Source: an uncultured Litorivicinus sp. (GTDB taxonomy: Bacteria > Pseudomonadota > Gammaproteobacteria > Pseudomonadales > Litorivicinaceae). Taken from it: 64,000 nucleotides of DNA. The stretch covers positions 1-64,000 of the forward strand of contig CACECO010000005.1 in assembly GCA_902558075.1 (NCBI GenBank), in the 5' to 3' direction. Positions 8,792 to 16,877 of the stretch are shown here, piece after piece. Positions within the stretch are counted from its first letter, which is position 1. Each line of letters begins with the position of its first letter. The position numbers and the translations under genes are program-made. The notes under the pieces were generated by a model, which saw nothing but the letters and a program-made list of their open reading frames with translations, did not search any database and was not told where the DNA came from.

Positions 8792-8809
8792 ATGAACGAT
8801 TAATGACAC
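8792..8809 (-). promoter_or_regulatory. candidate Pho box upstream of olsB
   Basis: Read on the minus strand: GTGTCAT, 4-bp spacer TAAT, CGTTCAT, then CGAA and a weaker CCGTCTT unit (down to 8781). The 7+4 layout with an 11-bp period matches the PhoB consensus CTGTCAT-N4-CTGTCAT. It sits between the end of phnP and the start of olsB, which suggests that olsBA has its own phosphate-controlled promoter. Confidence 0.6.
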
Positions 8810-8831
8810 TTGTGTTACGGCGAATCGGCCT

Positions 8832-9587
8832 TTAGTCGATGTTCAGCGTGAGCCCATCTCTGGCGAGAAGAATTCGTCCATCCTCGGGCAACGGATGCGA
8901 CAACAGGTAGTTTTCAAGATCGTGTCCGATATGAGTCAGATAGAGCCACTGCGCACCGAGTTCGTCGAGTAATGGCAGCGCTCGATCTAAACTCAAATGG
9001 TTTCGGCCGACCTCAGGCGGGAAACTGCAGTCAACGATGACTACTTTTGGCATTGATTCACGGATTACTGAAGCACTTTCAGGCCCAATACCATCACAAT
9101 CACTCAAATAGACAACCACCTCTCGGCGTCCTTTAATGATGTATCCAAAAGTCATTTTCGAATGCTTAATGGGTACCGGAATAATCGTCATTTCCTCACA
9201 TAGGCGACGCTCACGATATGGCTCAAGCGTGTGGGTAAAATCAAGACAACCGGGATGCGCGTATAAATCATCACATCCATTGGGATCCGAAGGCCCGAAC
9301 ACGGGAATTGATCCGGCCACACCCCACCTCAAGTGAAACAAACCAGCAACGTGGTCCATGTGGTAATGCGTCAGAATGACACCTTTCAGAGTCTTAGGAT
9401 CAGCCCAATCAGCGAGGTCAGTTCGACCCGCATCTAACAAAAATCGACCGGCAGACGTTTGAATTTCGGCGGATGCTGGACGACGTCTGTAATTTTCATC
9501 AACACGAGCGCGCGAACAGCTTTTACAGTAGCAACCGTACACTGGAATTTGTGGTGCATTCCCTGTGCCAGTTAGCCGGATATACAT
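8832..9587 (-). CDS. phnP: phosphoribosyl 1,2-cyclic phosphate phosphodiesterase PhnP
   Basis: A 251-residue metallo-beta-lactamase-fold phosphodiesterase. The metal motif THYHMDH is at residues 73-79, preceded by the PhnP-specific N-terminal Cys cluster (CYCKSC, 19-24) that binds a structural zinc. It opens the 1,2-cyclic phosphate left by C-P lyase to give ribose 1,5-bisphosphate. It is the last gene of the phn operon and overlaps phnN by 16 bp. The length and LSDCDGIGPES and LTHIGHDL segments match the family. The next gene, olsB, has its own upstream site. Confidence 0.9.
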   Translation of the reverse strand: MYIRLTGTGNAPQIPVYGCYCKSCSRARVDENYRRRPASAEIQTSAGRFLLDAGRTDLADWADPKTLKGVILTHYHMDHVAGLFHLRWGVAGSIPVFGPSDPNGCDDLYAHPGCLDFTHTLEPYRERRLCEEMTIIPVPIKHSKMTFGYIIKGRREVVVYLSDCDGIGPESASVIRESMPKVVIVDCSFPPEVGRNHLSLDRALPLLDELGAQWLYLTHIGHDLENYLLSHPLPEDGRILLARDGLTLNID

Positions 9588-10111
9588 CCGAGTCTCTCCA
9601 TAAAGTCGACGGCCATATCGCGGGGCGATCGATCATTGATCAGTGTACAAAATGGCGTTTCTTTTTGAAGCGCTTTCGATAATTCACGATTCCGCTTCAA
9701 CCGCGCAAAGATCTCAAATTCTGACTCGCGCCCGCGAGCAAGCAAACGGTCTTTCAAGATCGGCTCAGGAACTTCGATTGTCACTAGGGCCATGTCAGGA
9801 AATCGGCGTTTTGCTTCAGGCCAATAGGCTCTAGAGCCGTTAATAATGACTGAATCGGAGCACGCAATTTCACTTGTCCGAATCCCGTAGTGAAAGCCAT
9901 TCGCTAACCAGTCTAGGGCAAACAAGCCCGCCTCTTTTAGTTGCGTAAACTCACGATCCGTGACTGGCTCAGATGCTTCTGTAATATCCGCAGGTCGAGT
10001 AATGGTACGAATCGCCACATATGGCGCCGATTTAAACTCATTGAGTGCCGACAGCAACGCATTTTTACCAGCCCCCGATGGCGCACACAGGTAAAAAAGT
10101 GCTGCGGTCAT
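9572..10111 (-). CDS. phnN: ribose 1,5-bisphosphokinase PhnN
   Basis: A 179-residue P-loop kinase related to guanylate kinase. Walker A is APSGAGKNAL at about 9-18; the usual KS/KT is KN here, which also occurs among PhnN proteins. TRPADITEASEPV and the FALDWLANGFHYGI segment are typical. It phosphorylates ribose 1,5-bisphosphate to PRPP, returning the C-P lyase product to nucleotide metabolism. Its start overlaps the phnM stop by one base and its end overlaps phnP by 16 bp, so it is embedded in a tightly coupled operon. Confidence 0.9.
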   Translation of the reverse strand: MTAALFYLCAPSGAGKNALLSALNEFKSAPYVAIRTITRPADITEASEPVTDREFTQLKEAGLFALDWLANGFHYGIRTSEIACSDSVIINGSRAYWPEAKRRFPDMALVTIEVPEPILKDRLLARGRESEFEIFARLKRNRELSKALQKETPFCTLINDRSPRDMAVDFMERLGCISG

Positions 10112-11256
10112 CAGAACACCCGATAGCCTTTCACATAGGTTTCAGATACGCGAACCCCATGTTGATCCAGTGAGAATAACACCACATCACCACGCAAACC
10201 CTCAGCCAAACAGCCCCTGTCGTTGAAGTGTGCGGCCTTGGCTGGATTTTCTGTAACAGTTGCTATCGCATCACCTAGAGACATCCCGATTTCTGGATCC
10301 GTCAACTTCACAGCGGCTGGTAAGAGCGCCGTTGGATAATAATCTGACGACAGCACATCAAGCCATCCGCATGATGCAAAGTCTTTGGCTGCAACATTTC
10401 CCGAATGCGATCCCCCTCGAATCACATTCGGCGCCCCCATCATGACCAAGAGATCCCGCTGATGACAGGCCTCTCCCGCCTCGAGTGTGGTCGGAAACTC
10501 TGCCAGAGAACACCCAAGACTTTCTGACTCAAGGACATGAGCCAGTGTTGCATCGTCGTGCGATGCGAGGGCAATGTCATGTTGAGCACAAAGCGCTGAG
10601 ATCGCCTGTCGATTCGGATCTGAAAACGCCTCAGAGGCCTTTAAGTGATCATCCATCACTTGCTTCAGCGCCTCGTCCGTGTAGCCGTATTTCTTTTTGT
10701 AGTATTCGATGTATTTGTCGATCGATGCGAATTGACGTTGCCCTGGCGCGTGATCCATCAGTGAGACAAGGTCAATCCCATCGACTCCAGCCCAAGGTTC
10801 AAAATATGCGCTAGTTCCCTCGCACGAACACTCACAACGCAAATGGATATGATGATCCACCCGGAAAACGCCTTGGTGTCGAATATCGAGCAATGTATCA
10901 ATTGATTGCGCAGCAATTCGCTCACGATTGGCATTTGATGCGCCAACCCCGTATCCAATAGCAATCGCATCAAATACAGTCGTAATTCCAGCAGTCGCCA
11001 ACTGTGCATCATGCGCAATCAACGCATCCATGTGCGGCCAGTTGACCCCAGGTCGCGGTTCAAAATATTTTTCGTGATTGTCTGTGTGTAATTCGATGAG
11101 ACCAGGTATGACATAACGCTCACCTGCCTCGATAACATGGAGGCCGCTTTTCAATTCACGCAAAACGGAAACGATGACTCCATCGTCAATTGAGATTGTT
11201 GCCGGTTGAAAAACCCCATCAATGAGCACCTGCTTCCCCGAAATGACCAGACTCAT
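10111..11256 (-). CDS. phnM: alpha-D-ribose 1-methylphosphonate 5-triphosphate diphosphatase PhnM
   Basis: A 381-residue amidohydrolase-superfamily enzyme. Metal-binding HTDNHEKYFEPRPG (near residue 58), the WPHMDALIAHD segment, HHIHLRCE, and ASHDDAT with a C-terminal GGSHSGN are the PhnM pattern. It removes pyrophosphate from the triphosphate intermediate made by PhnGHIL, giving the PhnJ substrate. Overlaps of ATGA with phnL upstream and one base with phnN downstream show coupling. Length and motifs are normal, and I see no defect. Confidence 0.92.
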   Translation of the reverse strand: MSLVISGKQVLIDGVFQPATISIDDGVIVSVLRELKSGLHVIEAGERYVIPGLIELHTDNHEKYFEPRPGVNWPHMDALIAHDAQLATAGITTVFDAIAIGYGVGASNANRERIAAQSIDTLLDIRHQGVFRVDHHIHLRCECSCEGTSAYFEPWAGVDGIDLVSLMDHAPGQRQFASIDKYIEYYKKKYGYTDEALKQVMDDHLKASEAFSDPNRQAISALCAQHDIALASHDDATLAHVLESESLGCSLAEFPTTLEAGEACHQRDLLVMMGAPNVIRGGSHSGNVAAKDFASCGWLDVLSSDYYPTALLPAAVKLTDPEIGMSLGDAIATVTENPAKAAHFNDRGCLAEGLRGDVVLFSLDQHGVRVSETYVKGYRVF

Positions 11257-11939
11257 GCCACAGCCTCCAAATGAATCAATCGATCAGCGACATGGCTCCG
11301 TAATGTGTCATCATGAAAAATGCCAACAAGTGCAGCACCACGCTCACCCGCATCAGCAATCAAACCCGCAACCACCTCACGATTTGCTGCATCGAGCGAG
11401 GCGGTGGGTTCGTCCAACAGAACTATCGGATAATCGAGAATCAGACTCCGTGCGATATTCACACGTTGCTGTTCACCCCCTGAAAATGTTGCTGGAGCCA
11501 GGTGCCATAGCGACTCCGGAAGGTTGAGCCGCTTTAACATGTGCGCAACTCGTTCGTCGATTTCAGTCGGATCAATTCCTTGACGCTTTAATGGATCACA
11601 GACCAAATCCCAGGTCGAAATACGCGGAATAACACGCAAAAACTGACTCACAAAGCCAAGCGTCTGCTGACGTAGCGTCAATACCTCATGCGGATGGGCT
11701 CGAACTAAATCGACGACACCCTCCTCGGAATGAATCTCAATGGAACCTTGATCTGCCAAATAATTACCGAAAAGCATTTTCAAAAATGTGCTCTTTCCAC
11801 AGCCCGAAGGCCCATAGAGAACGACGCATTCGCCGGCATCCACATGAAATGACATCCGATCAAGGACTGGTAGTTTCGTTCCACCTTGGTTGTGCAACGT
11901 GAACGTTTTAGAGACTTCTGTCACAGTGATTCGACGCAT
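11253..11939 (-). CDS. phnL: C-P lyase ABC-type component PhnL
   Basis: A 228-residue ABC ATPase with Walker A GPSGCGKST (43-51), signature FSGGEQQR near 157 and Walker B IVLLDEPTASLD. PhnL works with PhnG, PhnH and PhnI to exchange the adenine of ATP for the phosphonate, and is not a membrane transporter component. Its position between phnK and phnM, with a one-base overlap (TGATG) to phnK and four bases to phnM, is diagnostic. Normal length for the family. Confidence 0.92.
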   Translation of the reverse strand: MRRITVTEVSKTFTLHNQGGTKLPVLDRMSFHVDAGECVVLYGPSGCGKSTFLKMLFGNYLADQGSIEIHSEEGVVDLVRAHPHEVLTLRQQTLGFVSQFLRVIPRISTWDLVCDPLKRQGIDPTEIDERVAHMLKRLNLPESLWHLAPATFSGGEQQRVNIARSLILDYPIVLLDEPTASLDAANREVVAGLIADAGERGAALVGIFHDDTLRSHVADRLIHLEAVA

Positions 11940-12715
11940 CAGTTCACCTGTAGGATTGAGGCAACAAGCTGTTGGGTGTATGACGCATGCGGGTCGTCAA
12001 GCACCTGATCGGTCAAGCCAGACTCGATCACTCGACCGTTCTTCATCACTAGCAAACGGTCTGCTAAGAGACGTGCAACACCCATATCATGTGTCACGAT
12101 GATGACCGCTATACCGAGCTCCTGAACGAGTCGTTTGAGCGTATCGAGAAGTCGAGCCTGAACCGACACATCGAGTCCACCAGTCGGCTCATCCATAAAG
12201 ATCAAGCGTGGATTTGTGACAAGGTTACGAGCGATTTGAAGGCGTTGTTGCATGCCCCCAGAAAAATACAGAGGCTTGTCATCAATCCGGGCAGGATCAA
12301 TCTCAACCTCTTGCATCCACTGGGCCGCACGTGCGCGAATATCCCCATAGTTCCGTTCACCAACACCCATGAGTCGCTCTCCGATGTTGCCACCAGCGCT
12401 GATTCGCAAACGCAATCCATCCCGAGGATTTTGGTGGATGATTCCAAACTCCGTGCGCCCCAAATAGCGAAGATGACTTTCTGACGCTTCCGTTAATTCG
12501 ACCCACTCATCGGTACTGGTAAAGAAGCGATTTGAACCCGTATCGGGACGTTCTTGACCCGATAGGAGACGCAGCAATGTTGATTTGCCAGAACCAGACT
12601 CACCAACGATGCCAAGCACTTCGCCTGGCCAAACATCGAGTTCAATGTCTAAACAGCCCTGACCAGGCGCATACTCTCTGGTGAGATGACGCGCTGATAA
12701 AATTGGGTCACGCAT
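11939..12715 (-). CDS. phnK: C-P lyase ABC-type component PhnK
   Basis: A 258-residue ABC ATPase with Walker A GESGSGKST (38-46), the signature YFSGGMQQRLQIARN and Walker B RLIFMDEPTGGLD. PhnK docks on the PhnGHIJ core complex and is needed for phosphonate use in vivo. The ATG at 12715 (MRDPILSARHL) is preferred because it gives an 8-bp overlap with phnJ and the normal family length; the open frame upstream would add 23 unlikely residues. It sits between phnJ and phnL as usual. Confidence 0.92.
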   Translation of the reverse strand: MRDPILSARHLTREYAPGQGCLDIELDVWPGEVLGIVGESGSGKSTLLRLLSGQERPDTGSNRFFTSTDEWVELTEASESHLRYLGRTEFGIIHQNPRDGLRLRISAGGNIGERLMGVGERNYGDIRARAAQWMQEVEIDPARIDDKPLYFSGGMQQRLQIARNLVTNPRLIFMDEPTGGLDVSVQARLLDTLKRLVQELGIAVIIVTHDMGVARLLADRLLVMKNGRVIESGLTDQVLDDPHASYTQQLVASILQVN

Positions 12716-13556
12716 TCTGAGCCTCCTGACGCTGGACGCAAAAATGCGTGTCTGAGCACACAAACATGCGCGTTCCAGCATCATCGACGATCACCTCATC
12801 TAAAAAGGTATCTGTCGCTCCGCACAATGCACAGTTTTCGTCCCAGCTTTGCACCTCAAACGGATGATCTTCGAAATCGAGAGATTGCACATCGGTATAG
12901 GGGGGAACTGCGTACAGCCGCTTCTCACGACCCGCTCCGAAGAGTTGCAATGCAGGATTTTGATTCATTTTAGGATTGTCGAATTTCGGGATTGGCGATG
13001 GATCCATCACGTAACGACCGTTCACCATCACCGGATAGGCATACGCTGTCGCTATCTGGCCGAATTGCGCGATGTCTTCATACAGTTTGACGTGCATCAC
13101 ACCGTACTCAGACAGCGCATGCATCTTTCGAGTTTCTGTCTCTCGGGGCTCAATGAATCGCAACGGTTCAGGAATTGGCACCTGATAAATTAAGATTTGA
13201 CCCGATGACAGCGGCGTTTCAGGAATCCGATGCCTTGTTTGAATCAATGTCGCTTCTTCAGTGATTTCTGTAGTCTTGACCGATGCCGTCTTGGCAAAGA
13301 ACTTGCGGATACTGACGGCATTCGTTGTATCGTCAGCGCCTTGGTCAATGACTTTGAGACAGTCCTCTTCGCCGATCACAGAGGCGGTCACCTGAATACC
13401 GCCCGTGCCCCATCCGTAGGGAAGTGGCATTTCGCGACCACCGAATGGAACTTGAAGTCCAGGCACAGCAACTGCTTTTAAAAGACCACGACGAATCATG
13501 CGCTTGGTTTGTTCATCCAGATAAGCAAAGTTATAGCTCTCCGTATCAAGCATCAT
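12708..13556 (-). CDS. phnJ: alpha-D-ribose 1-methylphosphonate 5-phosphate C-P lyase PhnJ
   Basis: A 282-residue radical SAM C-P lyase, the catalytic heart of the pathway. The iron-sulphur cysteines are C242, C245 and C267, and the conserved thiyl-radical cysteine is C273. The glycyl site is G33 in VPGLQVP. These correspond to C241/C244/C266/C272 and G32 of E. coli PhnJ. It breaks the carbon-phosphorus bond to release methane (or another alkane) and the cyclic ribose phosphate. It overlaps phnI by 11 bp and phnK by 8 bp. All catalytic residues are present, so the enzyme is expected to be functional. Confidence 0.95.
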   Translation of the reverse strand: MMLDTESYNFAYLDEQTKRMIRRGLLKAVAVPGLQVPFGGREMPLPYGWGTGGIQVTASVIGEEDCLKVIDQGADDTTNAVSIRKFFAKTASVKTTEITEEATLIQTRHRIPETPLSSGQILIYQVPIPEPLRFIEPRETETRKMHALSEYGVMHVKLYEDIAQFGQIATAYAYPVMVNGRYVMDPSPIPKFDNPKMNQNPALQLFGAGREKRLYAVPPYTDVQSLDFEDHPFEVQSWDENCALCGATDTFLDEVIVDDAGTRMFVCSDTHFCVQRQEAQNA

Positions 13557-14661
13557 CGCGCACCTCCTGTTCCTTTCGAAGTCTGCGAATCAACTCCAAT
13601 TCACTCTGGAAATCGACGTAATGCGGTAATTTCAAATGGGAGACAAAACCCCAAGCCTCGACATTGTCACAATGTGATAAGACGAATTCCTCGTCTTGCG
13701 CCGGCGATTCAACTTCCTCATCAAATTCACCTGTTCTCAGCGCACGATCAACCAGGGCCATCGACATTGCCTTCCGCTCAGCCAAACCAATTTGCAACCC
13801 ATAGCCTCGGGTAAATGTTGGCGGAACGTCTTTAGACCCCTCAAACTGATTAATCATTTCGCATTCAGTCATCAGCAGTTCACCAACAGGAACGCTGTAA
13901 CCGAGTTCCTCTATCGGGAATTCAAGAGTGACGACTCCGGAACGAATTTCACCAGCGAATGGGTGGTTTCGTCCGTAACCACGCTGCGTGGAGTAGGCAA
14001 GCGCCAATAAATACCCTTCGTCACCTCGCGCGAGCGCTTGCAGCCGTGTTGGACGGTCTGTCGGAATATCCAACGGCTCACGTGTAATATCATCGGTTAG
14101 CTCATCCCCTTCCGGAGGGAGCTCCACCAGCGCATCGTTTTCGAGAATCGTTAACACGCGCGCCATGTCATCCAATGCATCGCTGTCTTTTTCGAAAGCA
14201 TGCGCATGCGCATGCTCCTCGACCGATTCGTCTTGTGGTTCTCGATCCATTTCAGCAACAGCTAGCGAAAAATCGAGCAGTCGATGGGTATAGTCATAGG
14301 TAGGGCCCAATAACTGACCACCGGGAACATCTTTGAAAACAGCTGATATCCGCCGCAAAATTCGCATGAGATTGGTTTCAAGCGGTACCGTTTCTCCATG
14401 CCTCGGGAGGGTGGTCCGATATGCACGGAGCAAAAATATTGCTTCGATCATGTCGCCTTGCGCTTGCTTAATCGCGAGCGCAGCCAACTCGGGATCAAAC
14501 AACGAGCCTTCATTCATGACACGATCAACTGCGAGACTCATTTGGTTTTGAATCTGTTCGAGCGTTAACTCACTAACCTCAGGATCGCCACGACGCCTAT
14601 CTGCCAAAAGAGCATGCGCCTCTCGAATAGCTCGCTCTCCACCTTTAACAGCAACGTACAT
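13546..14661 (-). CDS. phnI: C-P lyase core subunit PhnI
   Basis: A 371-residue subunit of the PhnG2H2I2J2 core complex that carries the nucleosidase activity exchanging adenine for phosphonate. Family features: MYVAVKGGERAI start, LRAYRTTLPR near 80, and C-terminal LSHCDNVEAWGFVSHLKLPH. It starts on the phnH stop (TGATG) and overlaps phnJ by 11 bp. One oddity is an alternating His-Ala run (HAHAHA, residues 150-155) encoded by a short GCATGC-type repeat near 14202-14217 in a mobile-looking acidic loop. Confidence 0.93.
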   Translation of the reverse strand: MYVAVKGGERAIREAHALLADRRRGDPEVSELTLEQIQNQMSLAVDRVMNEGSLFDPELAALAIKQAQGDMIEAIFLLRAYRTTLPRHGETVPLETNLMRILRRISAVFKDVPGGQLLGPTYDYTHRLLDFSLAVAEMDREPQDESVEEHAHAHAFEKDSDALDDMARVLTILENDALVELPPEGDELTDDITREPLDIPTDRPTRLQALARGDEGYLLALAYSTQRGYGRNHPFAGEIRSGVVTLEFPIEELGYSVPVGELLMTECEMINQFEGSKDVPPTFTRGYGLQIGLAERKAMSMALVDRALRTGEFDEEVESPAQDEEFVLSHCDNVEAWGFVSHLKLPHYVDFQSELELIRRLRKEQEVRDDA

Positions 14662-15248
14662 CAGTCAGTCCTCATCATTAAACGCGTTGACCGAGGAAGA
14701 CCGGTAACCGAGTGCTCACCAACCAAAAACAGGTCAAATCCCAGCGGATACTGTTGATTGTTTTGAATCACGCGATACACCAACGATTCGGACAACTTGA
14801 CCTTCAACTCTTGTGGATTCTCAAATCCTGGGCCTTCGGCAAGAACATCAGTCGAAGCATTTGAAGTGAGCATGAGAATGCTGGTTGCTGCATCTGGTCT
14901 TTCGTGTGTTCCTATGGGGACTCGATCCAATACTGATTCCGCATTCGGATCATCGGAATGTAAGACAACCCAATCTGCTTTCTCTGGTTCTTCCGCAATC
15001 TGCACACCTGTATGGAAAACCAAATTCGCCCTCATCGATTCGTTCATATCCGGCCAGTAGACGGTGACATCGTGATCGAGCAGCGTTAAAACCATCGCCC
15101 ACAGAGCCGTGCCGATGCCCTCCGGAGCGGTCACTTCAGGAAGCGAGAGCGGTCTTAACGGTTCAGCCAACGCACTTAATGCACAACGAAATGTTTGTTG
15201 CATCAGGCGGGTTTGTCGGGATGGGGCTTCGATAATGTTGGCGAGCAT
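14661..15248 (-). CDS. phnH: C-P lyase core subunit PhnH
   Basis: A 195-residue protein of the C-P lyase core complex with a PLP-transferase-like fold but no known activity of its own. The N-terminal pattern (TFRCALSALAEPLRPL), the GPGFENPQELKV segment and the ending PLGFDLFLVGEHSVTGLPRST are typical of PhnH. It has one-base overlaps (TGATG) with both phnG upstream and phnI downstream. Normal length; no anomalies seen. Confidence 0.92.
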   Translation of the reverse strand: MLANIIEAPSRQTRLMQQTFRCALSALAEPLRPLSLPEVTAPEGIGTALWAMVLTLLDHDVTVYWPDMNESMRANLVFHTGVQIAEEPEKADWVVLHSDDPNAESVLDRVPIGTHERPDAATSILMLTSNASTDVLAEGPGFENPQELKVKLSESLVYRVIQNNQQYPLGFDLFLVGEHSVTGLPRSTRLMMRTD

Positions 15249-15709
15249 CAGGACTCTCCTCGGACCATCGTGAAGAAATCGACACGAGTTTCTTCGACAA
15301 CCTCCGACTCCATCGCATCAATTTCTGCAATTTCTTCTTTCCAGGCGTCGAGTCGGATTAAGGCTGCGTGAGCAGAATCATTCCGTTGTAGTGCAAGATC
15401 GAAGAGTGCGATCGCTTTGGCTTGTTGCTTATTCCGGCCAATGATGTGCCCGTAGCCAAGTAACCCCTGATCATCTCTCAAGACACACTTCGTCAAACTG
15501 ACTTCACCCAGATGAAATGGACGCCCAGTGCTGTGAATGCGTCCATTGGTCATCAAGAGACCCACTTCAGGACCTTTGAGTATGACCACGTTGAAGTCAA
15601 ACGCATTGGACGCCTCAATGACTTCGTTCGCCGGAACGCGAACGAGTGTCCCCAACCAATCGTGCCTCGCCTTTTGCAGCTCATCGCCTTGAGAAAATCG
15701 CGAAACCAT
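15248..15709 (-). CDS. phnG: C-P lyase core subunit PhnG
   Basis: A 153-residue core subunit of the C-P lyase complex. PhnG features include LVRVPANEV, GPEVGLLMTNGRIHSTG and the FHLGEVSLTKCVLRDDQGLLGYGHIIGR block. With PhnH, PhnI and PhnL it forms ribose 1-phosphonate triphosphate from ATP and phosphonate. Its ATG overlaps the HD-protein stop (TAATG) and its TGA overlaps the phnH start. Normal length. Confidence 0.92.
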   Translation of the reverse strand: MVSRFSQGDELQKARHDWLGTLVRVPANEVIEASNAFDFNVVILKGPEVGLLMTNGRIHSTGRPFHLGEVSLTKCVLRDDQGLLGYGHIIGRNKQQAKAIALFDLALQRNDSAHAALIRLDAWKEEIAEIDAMESEVVEETRVDFFTMVRGES

Positions 15710-16254
15710 TATGCGAACTCACGATTCGCTAATGACTCCAAAAGCTCCCTGAAATCAGATAACTGAAGCGATAGATCCAGATCGGTTTCTTTGGCTTGAT
15801 CATCCCAACGTCTGAGTTGAATCGCTTCTTTGGCAAAGGGCACATTGAGGAACTGGCGTTGCGCATCGGCCGACATCGGGCCACCTTGAAGATCTAAACT
15901 ATGTTTCGAAGCGGGACTTAATGTGTTGTAATACTCAATATCGTTACCTGTCAAAAAGCGTTTTGCTACGACATGCAGACGTACAGGCTCAGTCACTTCT
16001 TTTGGAAACCACTGTGCCAAAAAATCGGCACCTGTTACTTCATGCACGAGGTCTTCGCCAGGGTTCTTCGACCCGATGCTGTGATCGAGCATGTGGCCGA
16101 TATCATGGAGAAGCGAAGCCGCGATAAGGGCTGACGAGGAACCTTCTTGAGATGCCAACATTGCACACTGCAATGCATGCTGTCGCTGGGTTACGAATTC
16201 ACCGTATTTTTTGTCGCCGTGCTTGGCAAAACATTGTTCAATCACTTTAAACAT
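15709..16254 (-). CDS. phosphonate-operon HD-domain protein (PhnZ-like)
   Basis: A 181-residue HD-superfamily protein of the type often found in phosphonate operons. Metal motifs are QRQHALQ (first His), LLHDIGH (HD pair), VTGADFL, LHVVAKRFL, and a distal Asp in RRWDDQAKE. These fit the mixed-valent di-iron HD oxygenase PhnZ, which cleaves 2-amino-1-hydroxyethylphosphonate after PhnY hydroxylation. No PhnY dioxygenase gene is in the window, so the substrate is open. It leads the phnG-P operon and overlaps phnG by one base. The ATG at 16254 matches the family start; an in-frame ATG at 16281 would add 9 residues. Confidence 0.8.
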   Translation of the reverse strand: MFKVIEQCFAKHGDKKYGEFVTQRQHALQCAMLASQEGSSSALIAASLLHDIGHMLDHSIGSKNPGEDLVHEVTGADFLAQWFPKEVTEPVRLHVVAKRFLTGNDIEYYNTLSPASKHSLDLQGGPMSADAQRQFLNVPFAKEAIQLRRWDDQAKETDLDLSLQLSDFRELLESLANREFA

Positions 16255-16298
16255 GAGTATTAACCGCCCGCTGATTTCCATTTATTCTGGCGGACAAT

Positions 16299-16316
16299 AG
16301 CGTTTAATTATGACAG
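16299..16316 (-). promoter_or_regulatory. possible degenerate Pho box before the HD-phnG operon
   Basis: On the minus strand a perfect half-site CTGTCAT (16316-16310) is followed by AATT and the poor unit AAACGCT, 45-62 bp before the preferred start at 16254. Only one of two repeats matches, so this is weaker than the sites before olsB and phnC. Confidence 0.4.
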
Positions 16317-16376
16317 TTTGGTGATGTTTAAATTGCACTGTATGGCGTCACCGATTCAATGCATCACTCGATAGAG

Positions 16377-16404
16377 AAAAGCCTCGAACGCTCCTGTTCA
16401 AGGC
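16377..16404 (-). terminator. intrinsic terminator after the small secreted protein gene
   Basis: On the minus strand GCCTTGAAC and GTTCGAGGC form a 9-bp stem with one T-G wobble around the loop AGGAGC, followed by TTTT. It starts 8 nt after the stop codon of the gene at 16412-16732 and would keep that transcript out of the phn operon. Confidence 0.65.
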
Positions 16405-16411
16405 AATCACG

Positions 16412-16732
16412 TTAGATCGGATTCGGCACCAATTTTTTGCTCCAACGATTACCTGAATCGCACTGCGAATACTGCATCAATGACTCGTAATGCGCTTTTT
16501 TACGCTCGGCAACATCAATCTCGTAGATTAAGGCCTCCAAATAGAGGGGGTCGTGGGAGAAATCTTCTTGTCGTTTCTCGGCTGCCCAGTTTAAAAAGCC
16601 CTCTTGTTGACGGCTCGATAACGCCAGGTAGGCGCACAAATCACCCTTGGTCATCATTGGCTCAGGTTCTGCAACGACTTGCGAGGTTGCGATGAGCGAT
16701 CCGAGGACACCAATCATTATTATCTTTTTCAT
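16412..16732 (-). CDS. small secreted protein of unknown function
   Basis: A 106-residue protein with a clear signal peptide (MKKIIMIGVLGSLIATSQVVA, cleavage after VVA). The mature part is helical and charged, with two cysteines (C in KGDLCAYLA and SQCDSG) that could form a disulphide; family unknown. ATG 16732 is preferred over GTG 16741 because AAGGGG lies about 8 nt upstream. It is followed at once by an intrinsic terminator and preceded by the long inverted repeat at 16747-16805, so it is a single-gene transcript whose ribosome-binding region touches the repeat. Confidence 0.65.
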   Translation of the reverse strand: MKKIIMIGVLGSLIATSQVVAEPEPMMTKGDLCAYLALSSRQQEGFLNWAAEKRQEDFSHDPLYLEALIYEIDVAERKKAHYESLMQYSQCDSGNRWSKKLVPNPI

Positions 16733-16746
16733 AATGCTCACCCCTT

Positions 16747-16805
16747 AAATACGCACAATTTGCATGTTACAAATAAAGTTCTTAGATTGCAAATTGTGCG
16801 TATTT
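16747..16805. repeat. perfect 18-bp inverted repeat with 23-bp spacer
   Basis: AAATACGCACAATTTGCA (16747-16764) is exactly reverse-complemented at 16788-16805. The spacer is A/T-rich. It lies between two divergent genes, 15 bp before the secreted-protein start on the minus strand and 73 bp before the methyltransferase start. It could be a paired operator for a dimeric regulator or a stable hairpin in the leader RNA of the secreted-protein gene. No T-run follows on either strand that would make it a standard terminator. Confidence 0.85.
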
Positions 16806-16877
16806 GAAGTGTCGCCTGTGGAACAGGACAGCCCCACTCGTTATGCTCCCGCTTGATGTGGAAAGGATAGAAAGTCG

